Shown here one piece after another: positions 34,779-51,058 of a DNA stretch of 64,000 bases. Source of the stretch: Grifola frondosa (taxonomy: Eukaryota; Basidiomycota; Agaricomycetes; Polyporales; Grifolaceae); the NCBI GenBank assembly GCA_001683735.1, contig LUGG01000020.1:186001-250000 (forward strand). Direction: 5' to 3'. How positions within the stretch are numbered: position 1 is the first letter of the stretch; the number at the start of each line of letters is the position of its first letter. The notes beneath the pieces were generated by a model. It was not told where the DNA came from. It did no database searches and saw nothing but the letters and a program-made list of their open reading frames with translations. Both the position numbers and the translations under genes were made by a program.

Positions 34779-36501
34779 ATGCACCGCTGCTTCATATTCC
34801 CTGATATTCTTATGAACATCTTTGAGCAGACCTACGAAGGTGGTTACGACGTAGAATGTCGGCGGGCTGTCGCTTCACTCAGTCTGGCCTGTCGGATGTT
34901 TCACAAAATAGGCGTGCAGGTGTTATGGAGCAGGCTCTTCAGCATGCGCCCGCTCATCAAATGCATGCCTGCGGAGGTATGGGTAGAGGGTGAACCGGAT
35001 GACAATGATTTTCGCGGGTTTGTGCATCCCCCATCGTCGTGCGCTATTTACTTGCATCCGGGGATCGGCTTTACTGACTACAGACGCCCTTCAGTCGCTG
35101 ACCCGGCCTCCTGACCCGTCGGACTGGGAGCGCTTTCAGGCAAATGCGCTCCATGTCACTTCTTACAAACGACACGGATTAGCTCCGGATATTGACGAAG
35201 AAACCTTTCGCATTTTGAGTCTATATCGGCCTCCCGTGTCTCATCTGTTGCCAAATTTGCGAGAGTTGGTTTGGGAGGAGCCTCAGCCGGACGTCTTCGA
35301 GTACGCTTACCAACTACTAGGACCGAAAATCGTCACTTTACACCTCGGCAATATTCCAAACGATGCATTGCTTCTCCCCATCCTCAGATGCATTCACGTC
35401 AGGACCCCGCTTTTACGACACTTATCGGTCCAAAGTCATTCCGACATCGCGACTGTAGAACCGGTCCTCTCTCATGTTATTTGCCAGTTACAGCAGCTGC
35501 AGACATTCAACTTCACGCTCCCAATAGTGGAGGACGCGGTCATGCATCTCGCCATGCTTCCCAGCCTGACTGTGGCCAAATTTTTCGTGTCATTCGGGGT
35601 TGATGTGCAGTCCCACATGTCAGCGATTGTATCTCCAATTTTCCCCGCGATTCGGGTTTTGCATGTCAGCGCAGTGCGCCTAGACCCGTCCACCGCACAT
35701 TTCATTGGATTGATATCGTCAGTTCAGTTAACAGAGGTCCAGCTCTCCTCTTTGCACGACCCTCCCCAATCCATTGTCCGAGACCACCTATCCGCGTTGT
35801 GCCGCTGCCCATCCCACGACACACTCGCCGTCCTTCACCTCGTCTTCCCTCTGGAAGACACCATTCCACAGCTGCTGTCGTTGGAGTCGTCGTCCTCACC
35901 GATGTATCGGCCTGAATGTCTGTTGAATATTCAGACCCTCCAGCCCATCCTTGACCTCGGATGCGGAAGCCTCACGGACCTCGAGATCGTCTCAGTCTAT
36001 CTCGACCTCGACAACTACGTGGTTCTGATGCTGTCCATCGCGCTGCCGCATCTACAGTCGCTGAAGCTCTTGCCACCGTACAATGGAGGCAGGATATCGA
36101 AAGTGACACCCGAGGGCATTGTCCCGCTTCTTAGGAACTGCAGAGACTTGACCTATCTCGGCATCACAATCAACGCATCCGTTCCCGTACGGGCTTTGGA
36201 CCTCCCAGACGAATGCATACACGACTCCGAGCTACTCACGCTGGACGTGGCTGACTCTCCGGTTTGTTTCCCAGAAGATGTTGCAGCATTCTTGTCCGCA
36301 TATTGTACGAACCCGTCGTTCGAGATCTTGTCCGCGTATGCACACGAAGGGGACCACCATCCGGAGCATATACGCATGCGAGAGCTGTATAGCTCTATGT
36401 GGGACCAGGTTGGCCGTCTCCTGCGTCTGTTCACCAAGGTGAGGACTCGGGAGCGAGAGTATTGGATGAAGAACAAATCTACGCAGGACATGGGCCGCTG
36501 A
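34779..36501 (+). CDS. F-box/LRR-type protein
   Basis: Likely substrate adaptor of an SCF ubiquitin ligase. Two exons, 34779-35021 and 35095-36501, joined in phase 0 through an intron with GTGCAT donor and CTTCAG acceptor, give about 549 residues. The N-terminus MHRCFIFPDILMNIFEQTYE with RRAVASLSLACRMFHKIG and VQVLWSRLF is a typical basidiomycete F-box (P-D-I-L-x-x-I ... L-A-x-x-C-x-x-F ... L-W). The rest is a chain of degenerate leucine-rich repeats, e.g. LLPNLRELVWEEPQ, HLHLGNIP-like turns, LLPILRCIHVRTPLLRHLSV, PHLQSLKLLPPYNG, TPEGIVPLLRNCRDLTYLGI, DVAAFLSAYCTNPSFEIL, and a basic C-terminus ending NKSTQDMGR. The long second exon is intact, with no frame breaks. Target proteins cannot be inferred; such genes are highly expanded in mushrooms. 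Confidence 0.85.
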
Positions 36502-36596
36502 ATCGATGATCGGGCGAGAAGGAAATTTGTGAGGGTTCCTGTACGTGTACGTCCCTCCATGATTCATCTCTACTACTCATCGTCGACACGACAATA

Positions 36597-37066
36597 TCAA
36601 GACTGACCTTGAGACGCCACTTGCTCCTTCATCTTGTATTCTTGCTTTTTAGGAAGAGCCAGACGTTGCCAAAGGGTGCATAATACAACAATTGCCCACA
36701 CTGCTGGAAGAAACAGATGCCCTGTGTATTGTCAAACACGACTTTGCTCATCAATATGGTACAGGTAAGAATATGTAGAACTACCATGACTATGAAGTAT
36801 ATCTTGCGCCACTCATTGTCGAGTCCTCCGGCTCACCATGCCTCGATATCTTTGCCTTATTTTTTCCCTTTACCTGCCTTCTGTTCGGCAATGTAGTGTT
36901 GACGTTTCTCGAGATCTATACGATAAGCAGTTTGAGTAACAAGGTTAAGCAGACAGGAGAAGCTGGAACTGAGCCCTCCCCTCCGATGCACATGCGAACC
37001 TGACGGCCAAATCAGGCACGCGTGCGTGTATAATCGGAGATCCATCCTGGGACGTGTCACCTGCAT
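36597..37066 (-). CDS. Small predicted membrane protein (partly resolved)
   Basis: Minus-strand exons appear to join: TAYRIDLEKRQHYIAEQKAG (near 36930-36870), then LDNEWRKIYFIVM (near 36830-36785), then GHLFLPAVWAIVVLCTLWQR with LALPKKQEYKMKEQVASQGQ, stopping at 36597. Introns of 40-70 nt with GTAAAG/GTAGTT donors fit between them. The product would be a short protein with a charged N-terminal part and at least one strongly hydrophobic helix near the C-terminus. The start is unresolved; ATG at 37066 is only a candidate. I do not recognise the family. It is convergent with the F-box gene, with 95 bp between stops. Confidence 0.4.
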
Positions 37067-37802
37067 TCTCGGGTTATAGGACCCACCAATGAATCGATAT
37101 TCGAAAAATTATCGGTTAAATCCGTGGAGAAATCATCCGTTGATTTTGCGAGTTTATGGATATATGTACCGGGCACAGAAAAAAGATGTATAGAAGTTCT
37201 AAGGGGACTCACCATGTGCCCACATCGCCGCTCCGACACGGTTTGAAACCGAAAACACTAGTCCAATTATGGGCAAACGCTCCAAGAGTGCAGCAGCAAA
37301 ACGAATGCTACATCACCATGCAACGGCGCACCAGGAAGCGATCAAGTCGAGACAAATTGGAAAATAAACAACAGTATCATGTAATCCAGATAATGGGTCA
37401 ACATCGTTATTGATACCATGACAGTAATGGAGACGCACCTCGGTAGTCCCATTTTCGCTCCTCAATAAAGACCCCAATTGGGTAGGGGTCATCGCCTTGG
37501 CCTTGAAGTACTTCATCCAAAAAGAATAGTCATGTATGATACAAGGATGCGGACGACGCACAGAAATAAAGACGTGAAATGTACGCAAAGTAATGGGCCG
37601 AAATCAAGACGTACCGGTTTATGAAGATACCTGCAGTACCTAGTGCTCTGGCCATGCTGAGTCATGATGCCGACAATCGGTACGAAGTCAAACGAAGCAA
37701 CGCGACTACAACACTACGCATCAAGGAGATATCCGGATATGAGCATAGCTCACCCACATTTTGTAAATACCCTTCCGAAGCTGCCGCTGAACAAGTGCCA
37801 GT
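37067..37802. other. Intergenic region
   Basis: Stretch between the two small minus-strand membrane-protein genes. Frames here are short and compositionally poor, and no family or repeat was recognised. It may hold missing 5' exons of the 36597-37066 gene. Confidence 0.4.
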
Positions 37803-38535
37803 CTAAAAATCCGCCTTTACTAACGGAGGCGGCACATCCCATTCCTCAACGTAAGGCCTCCAGAAGTCGGGACCTTCCCCGAGATTCATAGTCTGATCGT
37901 ACGCTCGTTCGCGAGCAATGCGGATGTTACGGGAAGGAAGAAAGGTGATGATGACGGTAAGCTGGGTGGAAAGAAAGAAGACAGTAGCATCTGCAATAAA
38001 TTCGTTTAATAATCGTGAATACTGCACATAACTGCTGGGCAAAACGGAGAGACATACATGTTGGTAGATCGAAGGGGAGTTGAATACCAAAGATGCCCTC
38101 TCGAGAGAGCCCCGTTACCCGGGGTGATCTCCGAAGTAAATAAGGATCCGGGGTAAATACTTTGACCGGTACAAGTTAACAAGTACACTCACTTCATAAG
38201 AAAGAGCTTGACAAACTTTCTTTGTATATTGAAAGTCGTCGCTGCCTAATGATAGTCATACGTTTTGCTCGCCAGATGCTCGGATTCATAACTGAGCTTA
38301 CCCAAACAAGCCCTACAGTCAATCCTCTCCTGAAACCATGCTTGCACTTTTGCCATGCCGGAACATACAGCTTGGAATCTGTGCATAGTCTGTAGACACC
38401 AACGACAACATAGGAAGGAGTAAATTGAAGACGACTGGTAGCCCGGCGGAGGTTGTCGGGCACGTTCTCCATGAACGGCGTCGCCACGACCTCGCCAAAA
38501 TCGCCGGGAGGGAGTGCAGACTTTGCAGCAGGCAT
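37803..38535 (-). CDS. Conserved fungal membrane protein of unknown function
   Basis: Four exons give a protein of roughly 190-200 residues. The start at 38535 gives MPAAKSALPPGDFGEVVATP, then DNLRRATSRLQFTPSYVVVG, VYRLCTDSKLYVPAWQKCKH, GFRRGLTVGLVW. After an intron come TTFNIQRKFVKLFLMK, a short exon with RVTGLSREGIFGIQLPFD, then TYATVFFLSTQLTVIITFLP (TM helix), SRNIRIARERAYDQTMN and PDFWRPYVEEWDVPP, ending LVKADF at 37803. Frame and splice sites are clean. The layout (soluble N-terminus, one or two hydrophobic segments, RIARERAYDQT and W-x-P-Y-V-E-E-W at the C-terminus) looks like a widely conserved small fungal protein, but I cannot name it. Confidence 0.7.
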
Positions 38536-38805
38536 AGGGATAAAATATCAGATAGAAGGTGAAGGTCAAGCTGTGCACGGCGCTCAATATTCTGGCCTGA
38601 TCCCGTGGTTCGGTGAGTGAGACGATCAACGCAGGATTCATCCAAATTACTTGAACTTCTACAACAATAGACTACTACTCTACCATAGGTATACACAATA
38701 ACATCGCAGTTCTAACATACTAACATATCGCAGTGTAACAACGTCCATGACTATGGGCACGCAATAGCCACACCGATACTGCCCGAGCCACATGCATAGG
38801 TTCCT

Positions 38806-43384
<4,579 letters not shown>

Positions 43385-43905
43385 GTCAGAGTAGATGACG
43401 GTTTGAAGCAGACGTGAGCAGGCTGGGTTCGCGCCACTGTCTCATTGCCTTTTATGCAAACGTGACGGCCTCTGTGGCCATCACGCTCATGTGCGGCGTG
43501 ACTGAGTTCAGAATTTTGGCATGACTCTGGTCACTCATGTTTCCTCTCTCCATCAGATGCTGCGAGCTTGTTGTTCCCGAATTCACAGGGAGTTGATCTG
43601 CAAATTTAGAGGTGATAATGTCTTATGGCATGATTATCAGCACCTGTGAATTGTGATATCTTCGCTGCCAACACACCGTAGATATGTTTCCATCCACATC
43701 CAAATGACCTAAACTTACGCGTGTTCCAAGCAAGTTCCAAGCTAAACCCCGCTTTCAAAAACTGCCTCGATGTTGCAGTTGCCACTCCGCATCGAAGCGA
43801 GTCTCGTGCCACACAATGCGCACTTAAGAACCGACCTTTGTTCCGCCTATCTATCATCTTTATCTTTCCCTTTCATCTTGCTCACTCGACCTTCACCTAG
43901 ACAGC
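43385..43905. promoter_or_regulatory. Bidirectional promoter region (ISWI / FHA gene)
   Basis: 520 bp lie between the divergent start codons of the ISWI gene (43384, minus) and the FHA-domain gene (43906, plus). No open frame of note lies in it, so both promoters must be here. A pyrimidine-rich stretch (43840-43890, e.g. CATCTTTATCTTTCCCTTTC) precedes the FHA gene start and fits a basidiomycete transcription initiation zone. No specific factor site is claimed. Confidence 0.5.
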
Positions 43906-44703
43906 ATGGCACGCATTGGGAAGAGCTACGTCTATGCACCTCCGTACTTTCCTCCTCAACCGCGGCCTATTGACGAGGAAACCCAGGTGCTCACTCCGCC
44001 GCCTTCTCCTCCTCTCGACATGTCCCCGCGCTGCTCTCCTGATGGCGAGTATTGGGACTGGGGTTATCTCGCGCCTCGCAATTCGTGTGCTCCATTTAGG
44101 AAGCTATATTTCTCGAGGTCCAAGATGTCGTATAGGGTAGGCCAGGGTGCTGACATGGATATGCGTCTTTATGCACTGGGGCGTAAGTGCTGACTGGTTA
44201 CTGAGAATACCAGTTACCGGTCGCATCTGCTTCCTCCTGTTTGGCCTCACATTTTTGGTCGCTTACAGTAAACCATCAGGCTACTATTGAGTGGGATGGA
44301 ACGGACAACGCAGATGCAGTGCACATCACCAAGCATGGACATGATGACTCGTCTGTCGTATATGTTGGAGTATATGTATGTATTGATAGACTTCTTGTTC
44401 ATAATACATCGTATGATATGTATGTGTTTCTGCAGGTTAACCATCGCCGCCTTATTCCTGGACAGTCTACTGTACTTCGCCACGGAGATTGGATTACCTT
44501 CGAGTGCAGCCCCATGGGTCCTGATGAAGATTTTCGTACGTCTCTCTTCAATCATCACATTCTTACCACCAATGTCTCTTCTAGGCTTTAGATGGATACA
44601 GTGTACTCAATCTGGATGGCGGAACCTTGTTTATGTCCAAGACGCAATTACCGCCGACCAGACGTCAGTCAATTTCTGGCCAGTTGAAGCGCATATGCGA
44701 TAG
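43906..44703 (+). CDS. Small FHA-domain protein
   Basis: Probable phosphothreonine-binding protein. The start at 43906 (ACAGCATGG) gives MARIGKSYVYAPPYFPPQPR, then a Pro/Ser-rich leader (PPPSPPLDMSP). The FHA fold follows: KLYFSRSKMSYRVGQGADMD with MRLYALG, an intron, LNHQATIEWDGTDN, DDSSVVYVG, an intron, VNHRRLIPGQSTVLRHGDW and ITFECSPMG. The order RxGxxxxxD / xNHxATIxW / D-S-S / VNxxRL / L-x-H-G-D-x-I-x-F matches the FHA core, although the canonical Gly-Arg and Ser-x-x-His residues are altered (VGQG; NHQAT). After a further intron it ends FWPVEAHMR at 44703. About 190 residues with no other domain; partner and pathway unknown. An alternative last frame (LDGYSVLNLDGGTL ...) would extend to ~44780 if the last junction is off by one. 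Confidence 0.75.
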
Positions 44704-44811
44704 CAAGGACCCGGACTACATTCAACCTGCGAGCTGCATTTACACTTGTACAGAAGGGAATAGCATAGCGGATATGTAATTGCAAGGAATCTGTTCTGGA
44801 CAACCCGTTGC

Positions 44812-45975
44812 TCAATTACCGTGGTGGTCGAACCAGTTAAGAATCGCCCTGGCGCACTCCTCCTTTGCCCACTCTTATTAAAAACGATATGAGATCTAGT
44901 GACTAGGCAGAGTGAATACACAAGTTCAACTCACTCTGAGCAGGAATATTCGGATCCCCTCTCAGTGCAAAGCCGTGCGAGACTTGGCCGAAGACCTGAA
45001 TGAAATACGGAGCTTTCGCCTCAACGAGGATGTCCTCTGCTCGTCGGCGGGCCTCCAATGAGAACGTATGGTCGATCTCTTTAGAATAAGATTAACAATA
45101 TCCTTGACCGGTTCGACATAATTTTTTTTACCTGCACATGCCATCATGATGGGACCTGTGCCCAAGGGGTATTGAGAGGGTTAGGGCAAACCAAGAGCGA
45201 TTGCGCTGTTGACTTACGTTTGACGTTCTTGAAATGATCTTCATTCAGGAACGCCGGGTGAGCCCAAGCACCTATGTGAACATCCGAATGATTATCGATT
45301 ATCTATCAAGAGACACTACTGGGAGAATATTTGCCTGCAGAGAACCAGTCCGTCGCGACGAGGTCCATCGCGTACGGCGCTCCAAAGCAAAATCCTGCAC
45401 AACCAAGGTTATGAGCGCAACTTCGTCAATACTGTCAACTCTACATGCCAGCGGCATTGTACTTCGTCTCCGGACCGCCTGTACGAAGTATTTTCGCAGG
45501 TCAGCTGGTGGAGAATTTGAAGGACACGCAAATTGGACTGGCCAAATTGCTGCTTCACAGCATCAATCCAACGGGGCACGAGCTCCGCTGCTCTTTTCTC
45601 TTTAGGGATACGCCAGGCCGTGAAGTCGAAGCCTTCTTGGCCGTGATGCAAAATCATTGAATCGCCTTCAAAATAATCAAGGCCGAGCACAAGGTACCCT
45701 ACGCAATGCTGCATGAGCAAATGATACTCAGCGTACACAGCGATGGATATACCGTTCGATGCCCAATAGTCCATGAGCAACTTGCTGTTGATATAGAGCG
45801 GCCCAAATACATCCGCGAAGAAGAATATAATTTTCGTATTATCTTGGGCGTTCGGAGGTCGGGCGATGTACGTCTCGACGCCGGCAATCGCCTCAACAGT
45901 TCCTGTAGCTGTCCCGGTGTGCTGTACTGTCTTTCTGCAGCAATCTCCGGGAGCGCCAGCCAGCACGGTGGACAT
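44812..45975 (-). CDS. Dienelactone hydrolase family protein
   Basis: Alpha/beta-hydrolase of the DLH family, which opens lactones in aromatic-ring catabolism; fungal members are numerous and often of unknown substrate. The start at 45975 gives MSTVLAGAPGDCCRKTVQHT, then the conserved GVETYIARPP, KIIFFFADVFGPLYINSKLL and MDYWASNGISIAV. Later blocks: WRIPKEKRAAELVPRWIDAV, CAGFCFGAPYAMDLVATDWF (nucleophile Cys in G-x-C-x-G), AGAWAHPAFLNEDHFKNVK, RPIMMACAEIDHTFSLEARR (acidic residue and D-H-T-F), PYFIQVFGQVSHGFALRGDP (catalytic His in S-H-G-F) and ECARAILNWFDHHGN, ending at 44812. The D(E)/H/C triad is present. The junction before the nucleophile block (about 45420) is ambiguous. Convergent with the FHA gene. 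Confidence 0.87.
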
Positions 45976-46710
45976 GTCGGGAAGTCTAGAACAAGAGCAC
46001 GAGCGATGTGGGAGTAGTGGAGCGTCGTCTGGGAATCTTTTATACGTTTATCTGGCAAATATAGCACTGTTTCCTCACACGCCGACTTCAACAGGTAGGA
46101 AAGCGTCAACAACAGAGTGCTGACTGAGAAGAATGGTGCAATTAGCCTCTTGAGTGCGGTATCATGCCGAGTGAGTGATTCCCAAGCGCTTGAGCAGTAA
46201 GGTGTTCCACGCAACTCATGGAATTAGAAGCGCAGATGTATGACATGTACGAGTCATGCGACTTCCCATCGAATTAAAAATGGCGTATGGATGTCAGATG
46301 AATAAGCCACATGGAGAAAGAGGACTCCCGAGCCGACATCATGCTCAGGGTCGAGCACAAGCAGTTTCACAAAGTCAGGATGCTTTCATACAAGTATTGC
46401 TTGTGCCAGGATTGGGCTATGGTATGAACCAATTTTGAAGTGGAAAATGACTGGTGAGAACCGGGAGTTCCGACACGTCGGCCGGCCGGAGCCTTACGCC
46501 AGTGAGACATATTTCTGTACACGCTGACTCTAATTACGAGACAAAAGGAGCCATAAAATATGCATCAATAAGGGCGTTTTTGTGTCAAAACAATAACTCA
46601 CTTACTGGCAGACTGCAAAAATCGGGAGTCCGTGATTTGCGGGGTGCAACAAGTGGCATACAAATGAAGAAGCCAAGCGCCCGTTGCGTAACTTCTTGTG
46701 GCTGAACATC
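45976..46710. promoter_or_regulatory. Bidirectional promoter region (DLH / ubiquilin)
   Basis: 735 bp between divergent starts of the dienelactone hydrolase (minus) and ubiquilin (plus). A minus-strand open frame overlapping it (to 46214) is the complement of the hydrolase exon region and non-coding sequence, not a gene. No repeats or conserved sites recognised. Confidence 0.45.
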
Positions 46711-48215
46711 ATGACCGATTCCTCCTCCGATGCACAAACCGCTTCAGAAATTCAGATCAATGTCAAAGGTATGTTTTATAGCTCTCGTTTATCGCGAATC
46801 ATTGTTCAAGACATCGCAGGCCCCAGCGAGCTCAAACTTCAAATCACAATATCCACAGACAAGACGGTCTTGGAGCTGAAGCAGGCTATCGCAGATAAGT
46901 CTGATGTCCCTGCTGACCGGCAGCGCCTCATCTACTCTGGTGCGTCTTGTCGATATCTCGTACGATATGTTTGAGTGGTACTGATCAGCGGGGTCCAGGA
47001 CGAGTCCTGAAAGTGAGCCGTACTGCTATCATCTCCCAGTCTCGTCTGAACAGTCTTTCAGGACGAGGATGTGCTATCAACGTACAAGATCCAGTCTTCA
47101 CACACCATTCATATGGTCAAGGGCGCAGCTCGATCTGCTGCGTCCCAGCCTTCCGCTCCCCAACAACTTCCTAACATGCAAGCTGGCCAGAATCCCCATG
47201 ATCCCCTTACACAACTCAACAGTCACCTGGGCTACGGTCTGATGGCGGGTTTGAACCCATTCGCCGAACTTGGGGTGAATCCCAACGACCCCAACATGGT
47301 ATGTTGGCGTGAAGTCTTTGTGCTCCCTGAATAGCATGCGATGACATGATCTGATGCTGACACATCGCGGTGCCATTCGCAGATGCAAACCATGCTTAAT
47401 TCGCCACAATTTCTCCAACAAATGTCCAGTGTTATGTCTAACCCCGCTGTCCTCGACCAAATCATCGCGTCCAATCCCCAATTGCAGGCTATGGGTCCGC
47501 AGGTGCGCGAGGTCTTCCGGAGCGAGCGCTTCCGCCAAATGATGTACGTCCTCTTCCTCACTCTCTTGTATTCCGATTGCCAATCCAACTTTCTGCGAGA
47601 CAGGTCCAACCCTGAAACCCTGCGCATGATGCTCCAGATGTCCAACGTCATGCGTGACGCCGGGGTCGGTGGTGCGCCCAGTTTCCCCGCTCCCGGGCTA
47701 CCTTCCACTGCACGCCAGGCACAAGGCCAGCAGCCCCCTGCCAGCAATGTGCCCAATGCTCCACTTCCGCCCTTCCTCCCCTTCTTTCCCTCAATCGCTC
47801 CCGCCACCCCTGGAAGTACTCCCGCAACGCCTGGCACTGGCGCGGCGCCACCGAATCCATATGGTGGGATGCCCCCGCTCGACCCCGTGATGATGCAGCA
47901 GATGCTCGCTGCAATGGGTGGTGGGGCGCAGGCGCCGCGAACCCGTTCGGTTTGGGCGGATTCGGAGCGGCCCCTGCTGCCCCTGCAGATGCGCGGCCTC
48001 CGGAGGAGCGGTTCCAAGTTCAGTTGCAAGTGAGTGAATATGTTGGCATTTTACCTGATTGAGGCTGAGATTATTAATACGCACGGCAGCAATTGCAAGA
48101 TATGGGCTTCACTAACGCGTCGCAGAATGTGCGTGCGTTGCTCGCCACAGGGGGAAATGTGAACTCGGCGATTGAGTACATCCTGAATGGGGAGGACTTT
48201 GATATTAGTCTATAG
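46711..48215 (+). CDS. DSK2: Ubiquilin/Dsk2-type ubiquitin receptor
   Basis: Shuttle factor carrying ubiquitylated proteins to the proteasome. The start at 46711 gives MTDSSSDAQTASEIQINVK. The UBL domain reads LKLQITISTDKTVLELKQAI, SDVPADRQRLIYSG, RVLKDEDVLSTYKIQSSHTI and HMVKGAARS. STI1 repeats follow: LNPFAELGVNPNDPNM, MLNSPQFLQQMSSVMSNPAV, LDQIIASNPQLQAMGPQVRE, RQMMSNPETLRMMLQMSNVM. A Pro/Ala-rich spacer leads to LDPVMMQQMLAAMGGGAQA, NPFGLGGFGAAPAAP and ERFQVQLQQLQDMGFTN, then the C-terminal UBA with QNVRALLATGGNVNSAIEYI, ending EDFDISL at 48215. A missing base near 47937 (CCGCGAACCC) breaks the frame between GGGAQAP and NPFGLGG. Domain order and length (~400 residues) fit Dsk2. Confidence 0.92.
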
Positions 48216-48463
48216 AAAGATGATGAAGTATCCTTGATTGTACTTACAATATCGGGGCAGCTGTAAGTATTCCGGTGATACCTGCCACTATCACCGCATA
48301 CTGTGGTATTATGCGCGTGTCAGAGTCAGCTATTGCTCACAGGAAGTGTTCTGTTCGATCTCAGGCGAATCATGAATACTACCAGGAGTCAATTTTTTGC
48401 GCTCAGAGAAATTTTCACTTTCCCAATATAATTGTGAAAACCCAAAATAATGATATCTATGTT

Positions 48464-50368
48464 CTAGCCAGTAACAGGTCCCTCTAAAGTCATTCCCGAC
48501 TCCAACTTTGCCCGCTTCGCCTCGGTAGTAATTACGCTGTCTTCCGGATCAGGCGTCCGTTCTGAAGGACCCCGCTTCGAACCGACGAGCGCTGCGGGGT
48601 CAGTAGCATCAGAGAGTCCCTCCTCCATTGCGCGATCCGAGGCAGCAAATGCTGCTGTAGTGATCATCAGCAAACATTTGAATGTAAAGACGAGAATACC
48701 AAGACTTCACCTGAGATATCGGGACCTGCGACAACTGCGGGGGCCGAACCAGGGACCTTGGCAGCCTCGCCTTCCTTCGTGTCCTCCTCAGCAGCCTCTA
48801 CAGGCAAAGGACGGAAATACGGTTGTGCGAGCCAGTGCGGCAGCAGAGGAAGCCCGGTAGCCGCATCGATTGTCGTGAGGGCCTCTATAGACTGACCTTC
48901 GGCTGCTTTCTCATCGCGCTGGAGACACATTGATCCGCATTTAATACACAAAGACCCAAATAAGGATGTGACGAACACACACCTCCATGCGCTCGTGCAA
49001 CTCTGCGACAATCTCCTCGTATCGCTCGTACGGGTTGCTGCTCTCTTTCTCCACACGATCCACACGCACACGCCCGAGCCGCTCCCGGAGATCCGTCTCA
49101 CGCCCGAGTGCAGGTCGCAGGAGCTTGAAGAGGTGGCCCTTGACCGCACTATGCGATGTCGGCGTGCGCTGCTCTTTGACAATGTTGAGGTACTCGCGGG
49201 CTAAGGCAGTGTGCCGCGGATGGTGACCTGTGAGGAATGAGGATAGGGGGCGAGCGGACAGCGAGGTAGATGCTGCGGCGTCCGAATCGCTCGAGGGTTT
49301 TTGGGAAAGAGCAAAGATGGCGGGGTTGTACAAATTGCCTTCAGCGGACATGACAGCATCTGCACAAGTAGCGGCAAGACACCGCTCGATGTCCCCGTGA
49401 AAAAGTAAATTTCCGTTTGCAATTACGGGCACGGAGACGGCCTCCTTCACCGCACGGATCTTTGCCCAGTCCGCAAGGCCCTTCATATGCCAGTTCAGAT
49501 GCATGTTACGTAGGGAAATAGACGACGGCGAGACCTACACTACGATGCCCGCGTTGTTCCCGCGTGCGTCCATGACATGTCAGAATTTGCGCGCCAGCTC
49601 GTTCTAACATTTGTGCATACTCCACTGTCTTCTCTACGGTTGAAAACACGCGGAATTTGGCGGTGACTGGCACTGACAGATTTTCATGCAATATTTTGAC
49701 TAGTGCAATTGATTCCGTAAGCCTCAGTGCAAAACCGACTGGCACAGACACTCACTCAGGTTATATATGAGCTCCCACTCGTCTTGGAGAAAAGACCCGT
49801 AATGACCTCTCCGCGCAATATCTTGTGGGCATCCAAGGTTGATATCGATTGCATCACAATGTTTCTCAACGAGTTTGGCTGCAGTCAGCAAATATTCAGG
49901 GTTATTCGCGCAAAACTGGACGATCAATGGCCGGTCTTCTGGTCCTCCCTCCTCTCCAAGGGCGATATTGAAGTTTTGCTCTCGATAGGGTTTTCGGATA
50001 CCCTCCGCAAACATCTACGCCGTGGTCAGTAAGAGACGTTTAGTCAACGTCGAACAGTGGTAGCCGACCTTCGCATTAATCATAGGTGTATAGACCAGCT
50101 GGATGGAATGTAGTTAGTTCTGGTCGGATAAATTAATATACACTTATTTGCTTACTTACTTGTGCCCCATAGCGTCGAGACAGCTTTCGCCAAGCCTAGA
50201 AAAGGGATCACTCGCACCATCGCACTAGAAACAGTAGAATACACAACTCACCAGCTCACTCTGGTCTACCATGGGTGCAACGACAAATTTGGGGCTACCG
50301 AGGACTTTCTGAAAGAACTCATACCCTCCAAGTTTTGTTGTCTGTTCGGTAGACGTCAGCCCCGGCAT
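48464..50368 (-). CDS. DUS1: tRNA-dihydrouridine synthase 1 (Dus1)
   Basis: FMN-dependent reductase making dihydrouridine at positions 16/17 of tRNA D-loops. The start at 50368 gives [20 protein letters not shown], then [15 protein letters not shown] (FMN-binding strand), [74 protein letters not shown] (catalytic Cys in L-G-C-P-Q), [81 protein letters not shown]. The helical RNA-binding domain includes [45 protein letters not shown]. The tail contains [18 protein letters not shown] and a lysine/acidic-rich end, [17 protein letters not shown]. Several introns. All key motifs are present; I saw no certain break. Confidence 0.92.
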
Positions 50369-51058
50369 TATAGCAAAGATATCTAGGGTTCCCCGAAGAC
50401 CGCGCTGGAGGGAGTAGAGTGCACGGAGAATGGTGGACGTATTATAAGCTCGCTGAAGACGATAGCGAGACGCAGTAAATTAGAGCTCGGTAGCAAGAGA
50501 CTAGAGGTGACTGATTTAATAGAAATTTACATTTCATTCCGTTGCACGTGATTTTCTCGTGAGTATGTACAAACGCGATCGAATGGGAAATACACGTGGC
50601 TTGAGAATTAGGTAGTGGTCAGAAATAATCCACCACTACCTCCACTAGGAGGCTAAATACGTCCTCCAAGTGATAGTGCTCTACGCGACGAACAAAGAAA
50701 TGCACCACTTGAACTTGGTCCTTTCAATGCTCCTGTGATGATCTTCAGTGCCTGTACCTGGTACGAATGGAACTGGGGCTTGGACAAATTCTAATTGGAC
50801 TAATCAAACCCCTCTCATTTGGCTATAGTCTTAAGGTGACCATGCTTCAAGGCACATCCGAGGCAGAGATCATCCCCTTCGCGCTCCATACGCATTCACA
50901 CGACAATTCCGGTCCCCCATGTTGTGGCAGCGGGCCGCGGCTGAGGGATACGGGATGAGATACTTATATACTAATGAAAGATTGTAGGGGGCCAGAACTT
51001 CAAGGCGGCAGCATGGAGTAGACTCCAAACCGACTAGCGTGCATAGCTGTGCTCTCTT
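50369..51058. other. Intergenic region upstream of DUS1
   Basis: No gene recognised. A short plus-strand frame at 50767-50958 lacks family features. The DUS1 promoter should lie next to 50368. Confidence 0.4.

Noticed and set aside
45699..46214. 171-codon minus-strand open frame
   Set aside because: Overlaps the dienelactone hydrolase first exon in another frame; composition fits a chance open frame.
47232..48029. 265-codon minus-strand open frame
   Set aside because: Antisense to the GC-rich Pro/Ala spacer of ubiquilin; no family features and overlaps a clear gene on the other strand.
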